The position numbers were made by a program, and so were the translations under genes. From Chaetorhynchus papuensis (taxonomy: Eukaryota > Chordata > Aves > Passeriformes > Rhipiduridae): 64,000 bases of DNA. The DNA lies in the NCBI GenBank assembly GCA_013396525.1, contig VWYX01000850.1, forward strand, positions 92,790-156,789, read 5' to 3'. Shown here in pieces: positions 38,201-50,200 of this stretch (position 1 is its first letter; each line of letters begins with the position of its first letter). A model generated the notes under the pieces. That model was not told the DNA's origin. It saw only the letters and a program-made list of their open reading frames with translations, and did no database searches.

Positions 38201-41200
38201 CCATGCTGTGTCCTGATACCTAGGGAGGCAAGCAGTGACAATTTTGACACCAATTTTCCTGATGTGGCTTTTGGTCTTGTCCACCACTGCAATAGGGGGC
38301 AGGAGGCAGAGAGACTCTTTGGATCCCCTTTGTGATGCTCATACCCAGCCTGGAACCTGGAGCTCTGGGCACTGCAGGGGACACTGCAGACCAGTGCCAT
38401 GGCTCAGGAGCCCAGGCACAGCAGCAGAATTCAGTCTGCTGCCCAGACAGCCAGGGTGTTCTTTGATATTGCTGCCTGTCTGCTTGCTGCTCTGTATCTC
38501 TTGCAAGGCTCACAGATAAAAGAGCCATAGTTTAGCTCTTTATTTTCTGCGAAAGATGCTAGTGACTTTCCTTAGTCAAAACAAAAGAATTCAGAAGCCA
38601 ACCTAGTACAAACACAACATGAATAAATGATCTCAGAAAAAGATTTATCTGATTTCTCAGCAGCAAGGCTTTATCCATCAATTACCTGCTTTATGTAATA
38701 CTGTCACTCGTTTCTCATCATCCTGCCATAAAGGAGAAATTTTCTTCTAAACACCCTGCTTGTATGACTGTCATCATTACTACAAATAGTAACAGTTATA
38801 CTATTACATTGCCAGAGAATTTTTCACCAAATACAAAAGGCACCTGTGAGCTGACAGGCAGCAGATGGGAGCACAGCTTATGGAACTGCCTGGCAGCAAG
38901 GGGAACAGCCTTCAGGGGTTGTCTTCTTCACTTGCTTCTGCTTTACTCATTTTTATATGCATGGCTGAGCCTATTGCTTGCCCTGTTGATACTGTATTTC
39001 CATTGTTCATGCTGAAAAAACTTTTTTCCTTTGACTTGTTTTAACTCTCAAAATATTCCACATTCTACAACCTGTTGCTGCCAGCTCTCACCATATTATG
39101 ACAATGTGCCTGTATCACCTGTTCTTTTTAAGCTTCTGGCTCCAGCAGTCGTCATATTTATATGAGAAGGCCATTTTCAAGACCCAGTTGAACAAGAGGG
39201 CAAATAAAGACCACCGTCATTTCATAAGAGCATTTTAAAATAACCTCATAACTTTCACAGGGCTGAGATGCATTTTTTGGAAAACTTTGATTCAGTGGGA
39301 GTTGGAACCCCAGCAGACCGTGCTACTGTGCAGCAGGAATGAGTCCTGTCTTTGGGTCTTACAAACATGGAAAGTGTATGTATCTTCCTTCAAGATTTAC
39401 ACCTAAGAGTTCATGACTTTAGAAGCCTCACATCAGCCTCACTAAAGATGAACTCCTTGCAGCCACCTCTCCTGATTGTCAGCTAGTATTCAGTCCACCT
39501 ATCTCAGTTCTCACGATGGAGGGTTGTCATCTGAAGCACCACCACGTTTTATGGTCTTAGCAGGAGACAGTGAGCTAAGTATTCCTGCTGCAGCTCTGAT
39601 TTGGATGCTCTGTGAGCATTGGCAAACCTCCACTCTCCAGCTGTTGATTCCTCACTCTGCCAGTGGGTGCAAACCTACTGCATCTGCCATAAAAAAATCA
39701 CCCAGGATTAATCTATCAGGTGAGATGCATCTGTGGGATGCTGTGGGCCTTATTCTTCCACTGAGTTCAGCAGGCTGGCTCACTTTCTTGCTTAGTGTCC
39801 CATAAATAAAGAATAAGTGAAGTGTATTCACAATGACTATGGGGTGGCTTGTAGAGGGTTTACACAGTGTAACACTCTTTCTGATGTGTGGAATTGATCC
39901 TTAACACCTGTTGTGGGGAGAATATTCTCTGCAATAAATCTATCTCACTGTTTCAGGGGACTCAAGATGTTTACTCACAGAAGAAATTCATGTTTAGGTG
40001 CAAGAGAAAAGTATACTTAAGGGGTTTGCATCTTCTGGACACTCATATTGAGATTCTATGAGGCCTAGAATACCAGTTTTGCTCATTTTTTGTTTTCCTT
40101 CTCCTTCCTCCATATATTCCTCATTTCATGACAGGGACTGGAGTGATAGCTACACTTTCTTTTGTACTGAGTCTACTCCTGTATAGCAGTCATTTTTAAT
40201 TTCTCCCTATAAGGTCAAAACAATATATAGAGAGTGAAGAGTCTAATAAGATGTTTGAAATAGATATTGACCCTTCCTGCTTCACTGGAGTTCTACATTC
40301 TGCAAAGTGAGCTAGAGGGGATTTCAAAATGGTTAGAAATGTGTATTTCTAAAATAAACCCTTAGGAAAACTTCCAAGTCCTGACAGTTCTGAAACGCTG
40401 TATTTAGTGATGCACAAAATAATAAGTAGGCTGATCTAACCCCAAAGTTAATCTGAACCATTTTAAAGGAGTTTTCCATGGCTTTTATAACTCTTTCCCC
40501 CTGACCCAATACACATCTGGTTCTAGTTGGCACCAAAAGATAGACGTATTTAAATGTCATGACAAAGGCTAATCTTGTATTTCTGCCTTGTTGGGAGACA
40601 GGAAGTACTAGAAATCTCATAAGGTTCTCCTTGGATGTCTATCCACTTTTTACATAGTCAAATGATTTACGTAGCTCAGAGAAGAATTCAAATTTTTATG
40701 TTAGCTGAACTGACCCTCTCAACCTCCAGAGACTCATTCATCACTAGGTAGAGTTTAATAGAAGACATTGGAAAGGCTGTTCAGTCCTGCCTCTATGGCT
40801 TCAGCCAGCCATGAAGGTCTTGATCTTTTGTATCTTTGCTCTTTCTGGTAGGAAAATCCAATAAATGAAATAGTATTTCAGAACACTTTTGGGCAGGGAA
40901 AAGAAGTAGTGCATTATTCAAGACGGTAGAGAAAGAAAATAAAATTGCTCCAAATCCTGTGATTCCACATTAATCTTTACATTTCCTTTATGAGCCAAAC
41001 TCAGGTAGATCCGAGTAAAGGTAACAAAATTAAGATGGGCCCTGGGACTGCTAAATATTTAGCAGTATTTACTACAATTTGTCTATAGAAAACCCTTTAG
41101 TTATCAAGTGCATTTTCCATAAATGGCCTAGTTTCTGTTTGCAGTAGTGACACAGCCGCTTGAATGTTCCTGAAGAGCTGGACTGCAAGTGTTTAAGATT

Positions 41201-44200
41201 CCATGAAAAACCAATTGGAATGAGTAGCTGAAGTTACTTTCAAAATGATAGATGGTTTTCAAGCAGCTTAAACACTTTTGAACATTCAACCCACGAGCCA
41301 CTTCTACAATGATACTGCAAGGTGATGCATATGCACTTAATATGTTCTTTCATAAGAGGAAAACCTGACACCAGAACTTGCCCATGGCTACAAGGAAAGG
41401 CTCACAGTGAATTTGGAAATTGAACCTCCCTGCACGCACTGTCATGCTCAGACCATGCTTCTCTTTATGACCTTACCATATGCACAGGAAAAGGCATGCC
41501 TACCATGATGGAACACTGGTGTTTCACAAGTCTTATCTTCTCAGCAGGTTCTGCTGGCATCCTTGTGGCAGAACAGAACTCACAGCATGTAAAGGTGCTA
41601 GTGGAAGAACAAGTTAATTTTTAAAGTAGGCGAAAAACAATCCGTGAAGAATCTGTTCATTTACCTTTCTGATCTTCCTTTTTTCCTTCCGATGCTGATG
41701 CTTTTTCTGATAAAGTGCCATTATTTCCACTGCCTTTTACCACATTTTCTTCCTGTATCGTTTCTTCACCAATGGCTATGGTGTGTCCATTTGAGGTTTC
41801 AAAATTTACTGTTACATCACCATCTGAAATGAAAATTAAAAAGTTATTGCCTAGTTTAACTACTTACTTAGCACCTACTTACAACACACAGCATCCCTCT
41901 GCTTTCAAGCTTCTGTGGAAGAAAAGCAGAAAGACTTACTGAAATGGGAAACATCAGGCTGCAGATCTGCTCTGGAAAGTAATTCTGTAAAGAAACTCTG
42001 TAGGCTTTCATGTTCTTTGGGTGGACACCTCCGCAGTAGCGGGCTTGGAAGTCCATGTTGGTTTCCTTCTTCATGTCTGCTCATGAGCATCTTGTTCTCC
42101 TATCCCTGCATCTTGGTTTACACAGCAAAGAAATGTGTGCATGGACCACAACAAAGCTGTAACATGTTCCAATGTGTCCCAAAAATGGACAAGGAGGGGG
42201 CAGAGTTGCAGGACTACTGCAGTGCACTCCCAGTACATAAATCAGCCAAGAACTCTGACAGAAGTTCTCAGAACGTATGTGCCCATTTACTTAATAAAAA
42301 TACATCACAAAGACATCATCCAGCCTTAAGAATCAAGGTGAAGTCTTCCTGTATCACATATCATACCATTATTAAATTCTGCAAGTTAAATTCTTTCTCA
42401 GCTCTGATGATACTTTACTCACTTAGCCAGACTAGCTCAGCCTGAGAGTTTTTTTGATCCTGAAAAAAACTTATTTCTCTTCTCTGTTTGTCTCTATATT
42501 CCTGAAAAGTGCTACTCTTGCTGGCTTACAGCTTTCTCTGTTCCATGCACTTTACAGATGCTGCTGATTTTCTTCTCTGGTAATTTCTTTCTGCAGGATT
42601 CTCTTGCTGTCAATCCAAAAAATAAGCAAATCTACATGGCATCTCTTTTGATTTCTCCCATTGATTCTTCACTAACTGTGGCAATTCTCTTCTTGCTGTG
42701 TGTTATTAGACCTGGATGTATGGCACTTCCCTGATTTCAACACAATTAAGCAGCCTCTGTCCTACCACCTTGGGGGCTCCCACTACGGTGACTGTTTCAT
42801 TATTTTCCACACACTATCAAACTTGATTTGTAAAAAATTCGTTCTGCCTTCCTAACCTTGTCTAATTTACTACAGCTGACACATGCACTTACCTTATTGC
42901 AACATTTAGTTTCTTCAACTTCTCTCTTCCAGGGGTCCTTAAATCCACTCTCTCCTCTCCACCTCCACACGTGACCCTGCCACCTCTTATTCATGTCTTG
43001 CTTCTGAAAACACCTCCTGCCTCCAAGTGGCACTTGCCACTTTCCACTTCATTCTTCTTCACTCCATGTGAAACACTGTCACTCCTTCACATTTCTTACC
43101 TCTCGCATTTCAAGACTCTGTGTAATTTCCTCTTTTAGCTTTCATTTCCACAGTCATTCCTTCTAACTACCTTCACACTCCTCAACTCTCTTTCCTACCT
43201 CTCCATTTTTAGCACCTTCAAACCAACCCCATATTCTTTCAAAATGTCCTTAAAAATTACAAGTTTCATCAAACATGAAGCAAAATATAATGGAGATAAC
43301 TCAGACCAGACTGATATGGGAGGAAGAAGAGAAAATTGTTCATGTTTATATCCTTTTCTCACTTTCCTCAGTTCCTGTAAGGAATCTAAAGTCCTATCCC
43401 CTTTTAAGGATGGAAGAGAGGATCAAGGACACTGACAACCAAAGTATTCACACTTTTATCACAAATGGTAGTATTTATGTTCACACTGTAGCCAACCTGA
43501 GAAGTTAACACTTTTCTTTAACTGTCCCAGCCGTAAATACAATTTACAACCTTCGAAGGACAAGGTCACACAGGTTGCCAGTAAAGCACGTGGCAAAACC
43601 CACAACAAATTCACAGATGGACAAACTGAGGTATGGAGAGTTTACATGTCTTGTTTTAAGACAATGACAGTGGCAGAGACAAGTGCAGCAGCCAGCTATG
43701 CTGAAAGTCACAGTCTGATAATCAGCCAAACTCTGTACAGACAAGTGACGTCACACATCAACGAACAAGCCCTTTACTCCTAAATATCTATGTGTATGAC
43801 ACAAACCATACACACTGATACCTTCCTGATTCTTCTGATCACACAGACAAACACAATTTCTGGGAGAAAATTATTTTTGGAAAACATGGAGTTCTTAGAC
43901 TCCTTGATAAAATGACCAATGGTTTGACTTTAAGCTAATAAAAATTATTTTACTCACTTGACTTTTATTTGATCTAGATTTATAGAACATGAAGAATATT
44001 AGAGAGAATACCACTAGAAACATAACTGGATGTAGCATAGAGGTACTAACCTTGGCTTACTCAGGCTTTTCAAAATGCAAATTCTGACTAATGCCAGTTA
44101 CTAAACCTTAGAGCATTTTGAAACAGGTGATTTCTTCCCTACAGCTTTATGCTGGTGCCAGTTGTGATCGTGGCCTGTGTGATAGTGGTGGGATCCATAT

Positions 44201-47200
44201 AATCCCAGCACTGGTACTTTTTGATACCTGAAATGGATTATATTGATTTTTCTGGGTTCCAAAGCCCCTAATTTTTCAGCCAAAATTTCTCATTTTATAC
44301 TCTAGCAGCTTTAGACAGCAGACCTTGACTCAAAAATAGATTTATCACTAATTCAAAAAAATTCTGGCAAACAATAAGTAGGAGCCACAGAAGTCACATT
44401 ATTTACAGGGAGCATTAAAATACTTCAGGATATGACCAGAAGTCATCTGGGGCACCTATGGGAGAAGCAGTTACAGACCACAAATCTCTTGACTCAACTT
44501 AATTTGTCAGCTGGCCCAAAATCCCTCTCACACTTCGCAGTTTGTCTCCTCATACCTATTTATACTACATGGAAACAATGCAACAGTGGCTTTATCACAC
44601 ATGTTTAGTGCTTAGTAGCTAAATTCTAGTTAATGTGTTATCACCTTGCTCAGGCATTTCCTTCAGCACTCCCCTTCTTATCAGCTCCTCTCTGCTTTGT
44701 CTTGTCGAAATCTTCCTTTCCAACACTAAAGAAAAAGCACAGTTAAGAATAGATTTATTCTCATACTGCTGATGCTTGTGAAAAAAATGTAGAGAACGAT
44801 TTTTATTTCATAGAAAGAAAAATCTTGTTTACTCTGATTCTGCAGGAGAAGTGGTCTGGGTTTTCATGGTTTTCAGTCTCTGAAAATATTGTCCTGCAAT
44901 TTCCGGCAGAAAGTGGGGACTCATATGATCCAGTATGCTGAGCAAGTCTCCTTGAGGCTTCTTTTATGGTCAATGGAAAAAGGTACTTTCAGGGTGAAAT
45001 TGAACTCATCCTAGCACAGGCATTTAACACCTAAAAAGTACTCCTTTCCCACTAACCAGACTGATTAGCTCAGCTGGAGATACCTCCATCTGATTTGTTG
45101 AGGTTTTGAGTAGGGAGAGACAAATCCTGCTCAGAGCAAGCAACTCACAGAGTAGCCTTTTGGACATGCAAACTGTTTAAAGGGAAAAAATCCCAACAAC
45201 AAAAACAACCTTTAACAGAAGCCAGAAAGTTGTGTTCTAAAAGGCATCCTCATCAATCGATGCTGGTTGGCTTTCATGGAAAAAAATGCAGCATCCTGGG
45301 TTTAGGTTAAAAAAAAAAGCAGCATACACAGCCCCCCTTTGTGACACAAAGCATTCTAATTATTGTGTTTATTTCCCATGGGAAAAATGCTGAATAGTTT
45401 TATATAAAGATGTCAAAACCGAATAGCTTCACACTGCATCCCATCCCCAAACCAATGCAGTGATCTGGGAGATTATTGTAGTGATCCACGGCACCACGGT
45501 GCATAATGTCCACAAAATGTGGGCATCACTTGTAAAATCCCATCCCCCCTGTTAGGAAAAGGTAGTCTCCCATCCTGATTCTGTTTACATATGGACACCA
45601 AAATCCATGTAATGTTTGGACCTCGAGCTGAGGGCATGTGGTGAAGCTTCAGCTGTGCTGGACTTCATCCTATTAATGCTTTGGGATAGGGCTATTTGTC
45701 TCATCAACTAATTCAAACACTCTCTAGGGTCAGTCTAATTGCTGCATGCAGATTGATAATACCCGTTGCAGTGTTTAATCTCACTTGTGCCTGCCCAGTT
45801 GGAGTGACTCAGCCATAGAGTGAAGTGACAGGCTCCTATGAAGGCACAGAGAGAGGCAGTTTGGCTCTTCTGAGAAAGCTGCCCTTCAGGCATAGCAAAA
45901 CACCTTTCCCAGCAGCAGGTAGTCTCTGTCAGGGAAAGGGATGGTTGAACAGAATGAAAATTTGGGTTTCAGCTGGAAGGGACCTTAAACTGTCTCATTC
46001 CAACCCCTCTGCCACAGGTAGGGACGCCTTCCACTAACCCAGGCTGCTTAAAGACCCATCCAGCCTGGTCTTGAATGCCTATAGGGATGGGGCATCCATA
46101 ACAACTCTGGGACACCTGTTCAGTGCCTCACCACCCTCAAAGAATTTCTTCCTAACTTCTAATCTAAACCTGCCCTCTTCCAGTTTAACTCCCCCTTGTT
46201 CTCTCATTACACACTCTTGTAAAAAGTCCCTCAGATTCTGCACTTCTCAGATTTACAGTACCAGGTTTATTTCTCACACTGCAAAGCATGTTGAGCAGCA
46301 ACTGCTCAACATAGCATGTATTTCCCCATCAAAATAGCACCCACTCCTGGCAGAAGAGCTGGAGGGAGTACATTTTGACCAGTCCAGTTCAAGCTACTCA
46401 AGCCTGTGAGATCAAGAGCTCACAAATGCAAACATTACCGGCTCAAGAGCATGGAAGCTGGCATTAAGTCTGTGTCTGTATACTCAGATACTTTGTGGCA
46501 TCTGTCCATTAAAGGTCAAACCTCTGCAGCATTCAAATCACAAGTGACAACATAAAGGAGCCCATGAGTGTGGCTGCAGACTCTCAGCATCAGCCAGCCT
46601 CCTTGGGGAGCGTGTGGTAGCCTGAACTCTGATCAAGTTAAACTGCCTTGGGTCCCAACCTAAATTACTCACAAGCTCTTCCAGTTTCTCCCCTACACTT
46701 TTTAAAGTACGTGCCTTGCAACTGTGTGTCACACATTGGCACAGGGAGCACAGCCTAGGCTTGCAAAGAGTTTTTCATGTAGGGGAACACTCAGTCCCAC
46801 AAAGACTGTTTTAAAAGAGGCAGGGGGTCATGAAGACAGAGGACTGCATGGATGGAGTGTCTTGGTCTTTCTGGAAAGCAGGTGCATTCCTAAGCAGGGT
46901 GAAACCTCCTTTGACACAGCCCCTGAAGGATGAACACCTTATGCACACACTTTATACTTGCTTTGTTGCTGGCAACATAAATACTATTTTTTAATTATTT
47001 CGGCATTACCAATATTACTTAATTCCCACTCTTTTCTCTCTGCTTCCTTTTTACAACTGTTTCCTTGGGGACAGTGAAATGAGGTGATCTCTTACAAACC
47101 TGTGGGACAATCCAATGCCTTTTCCATCACGCTTTAGAACATTGAGTCAGACCTCCCCCCATCAATGTCTCTCTCTAGTTTTCAGGATGATAAATTTTTT

Positions 47201-50200
47201 CAGTTCTACAACACTGAATTAACAACTGTACTGAATTAATTATCATGGGAAATGCCAACTGTCATTAAAATACATGAACCCCTTACACTTCTACTAAGGA
47301 ACCTCAAAGCATTTTATAAATTACACAGGTTTCACAACATCCCTGAGACATAACTATCTCCTTTCCACAGATTAGAAAATTTGTGAACAGATAAGAAGCT
47401 TAAGCCCCAGTCCTCCATATTCTAAAATGCTAGCCATGAGTGGTGTTTTTCTTTAAACTGATTAAGCTCAATTAATTCAGCCTGAAAAGATTATTTATTT
47501 TAAATATTATTTGGCTCATGGAAAGAACATTAGAAATCAAGCTAGTATTCACTACTAGTATCATAGTTTTAATTCCTACAAAGAAAAAGGAAGAATCTTA
47601 ATTTAAATTAAAGTAGCAAAAATATGTCCCCTTGTATAAAGGGGAATGAGTAGTCTGTCAACTTAGGAACTTACAGTGGGTGCTATTTAGTCAGTGTGGA
47701 CTCATCATAATAATTTATGGTTTATTGCAGACTTTAGATTATGCAATATATTTCACATTTACACAGTTAAGTATTTTGTACCACCTAGTCAGGCAGCACC
47801 ATCATTCAAACATCTCCTGAATTCTGAATACTTGACTTTGTAACTCTTCCGAAATTTTAGGAGAGCTTCCTGAAACATAACAGTAGTCAAAAGTAATTGG
47901 CTCAGCTGACTGGTTTGAGACTCTTAAAACTCTGTGCAATTAGGCTGAGTGACCAGCTGATGCTATCAGTACAAATCTTTTCTGCAATATGTGTATATGG
48001 TAATGTATATATATATATCTATATATGTGAATATATATATCTCAACATATCTGTCATATATATATGTAGATATATATCTGTATAGATCAAAGGTGTGAAT
48101 ATAGATAAAAGTTCAACGTGAACACCAAAATACTGTTTATAACTTTAAGCACTAATATAATGGAAAGAACAATTTCTCCATCTGTGTACATGGATGTATT
48201 GAGATTGATTACAAAGAGATCAGTCCTGACTGTGAGGTAACTGGTTATGAGTCCTTGCCTACTGAAGAAGGCTGAGGTGAGGCAGGCAGGCAGTCTCCAG
48301 TCTCATGCTCCAGAAGACTCAGAAAATGCCAGGTCAAAATCCTTCCCCTGCTGCAGTCAAAAGCACAGCTTGCCCTGACTTCAAGTGTAGCCATCAGAAA
48401 GGATGAGAATTTATTGTATTGTATGCAGCTCTCACTTACTTGAGTAAATCTTACGCCCCTTCACAAACATTTGCTTTTTTGCCCAATACAAATAATAGTA
48501 ACACTAACAATGGGAATAGTTTACCTCAAAAAGCAGCTTCTCTCTCTCTCCTCTCCCCTCAAAAGAGACTGCTTAGTGATGCTCAGCAGCTGCAAACCTC
48601 AGGCAGTCTTAAAACCCATTCTCTGACTTGAAGAGGGCTGTGAGATTCTGGATATTCTCCAGTATTTAGTTTTGTTCTTCTAAGAGAAGCTTGAGAGAAT
48701 TCAGATTATTAATTTTTCTCTGACCTAGTAAGAGCTAAAATTGCCCTCTGGTCCCTCTCTGTGTATACTTTTGCAGTGAAGCTTTGAAGTGGCATCTACT
48801 TTGTGCCAAGACACAAACTGCTGCCTTTTCCTTTGCAGCAAAACATTGCAGAGGAGAGAAACCCTTGAGATGATGCCATTTTATGTTTGTTTTCACTTGC
48901 TTTTGAAAGTCCTCTAGGCGAAAAGCATACAGCCAGTGCCCAAAGAATAGACTTTCCGAGATAGAGCGTGGAAAATATGTTGCTAAAGGAAAAATTCCAA
49001 CCATCATTCCCACATTGGCACAGATACTGACATCTAAACATCCATCCTTTTGTGATGTTTGTGGTATTTGCTGTTTATGAACATCTTCCAGTTGCTCCTA
49101 AGACAAAAACACTCCATGGTACGTGTCCTAGCAAGGCTGTAGCAAGAACCTGTTTCAAAAAGCCCATTGAAAACCCAGAGAAAGGGGTGAGAGTTCCTTC
49201 CAAGAGCCCACATTCTGTCTTAGAAGAAACCCTTTCTTCAGCTGCATGTGGATTTACCACGTTGTAGCCCTGTTAAGAGAACTGGCAATAATGAGGATCG
49301 TCATGCTTTCCCCATGGTCCCAGGCCAGGAAATGGGCTTCCTGCACGTAAGAGGCAGGCACACACACAGCCCCCACTTGGTAATGTAAATACATCTCTGA
49401 CTGAGTAGCGTGAGGAAGAGGATATCCTGTAGGATTTTTATTTTGAATGGATGTCTTCCCATTTCCTTCTCAAATTAGATAAGCAAGTTTCTTCTGCTGT
49501 GTCAGTAAGTGAGCAACAAGGGGCAACTTGCCACGTAAATGTGTCTTCTCAGTCTCCATTGGTCCTGGGTCTATTTCCTCAAAAAATACAGGGAATACTA
49601 TTTTTATTCATCCCTGAAATTGCCATCTAAGGCAGGATGAATACAATTCAAACTACTTCTCAGATTCAAATTCCAGCCTCACATGAAGCACATACACAAA
49701 CATGAGTGATCCCATGCACAGTTTAAAAGCAAATGAGTATCTTGAGGGACCACATCATCATAAACAACACCAGCAAATTAAGTAGAAGGAAGTATCTAAG
49801 GAGGCACTTTTGAAAATGTTGACCTTAATTTCTTTGGGCTTCATTTCCTCCTTTTGTAAAAGAAATATGAACTCATGCTTTGCCTTGGTATTATAGGAAC
49901 TGATGTGTCATGCTTGTAAGACTGGATTCAGGCCCTCAAAAGAAGGATAGTACAGTGCAAGAAATACTATATTTAACAGGAATTTACCAGATATGCATTT
50001 AAAAGAATAATTGAAAACCGATAAATGCATTGTTATTTAATGGCGTAACAATTTAACACATGCTAATAGGTTGTGAAAGTTCAGGGAATCTCTGCATACA
50101 CAGCTTATGAATGGTCATTCCTCTGAAAAACTCACTGCATATAAAATCACATACCTGTCCAGGAAAAGCTGCAGAACATTCAGGAGTCTTTAACTAGAAA

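Larger units (their letters stand above)
31522..41664 (-). other. PHACTR2: PHACTR2 intron (about 10 kb)
   Basis: GT-AG intron holding the 23-bp minisatellite at 32586-32690 and a MIR-like relic in its 5' part at about 41290-41470. The rest is AT-rich with many short A and T runs; chance open frames up to about 142 codons show no domains. Confidence 0.75.
41824..44644 (-). other. PHACTR2: PHACTR2 intron (about 2.8 kb)
   Basis: GT-AG intron. It contains a long pyrimidine-rich segment on the + strand at about 42880-43215 (purine-rich in the transcript) and MIR-like words at about 43555-43720. A 176-codon + strand open frame at 41915-42445 has no recognisable domain. Confidence 0.75.

Noticed and set aside
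41915..42445. 176-codon plus-strand open frame, the longest in the window
   Set aside because: It is inside an intron with no domain, low-complexity content and other frames overlapping it. No splice partner or promoter was seen.
47897..48085. 62-codon plus-strand frame rich in Tyr and Ile
   Set aside because: It is produced by translation through the TA microsatellite.
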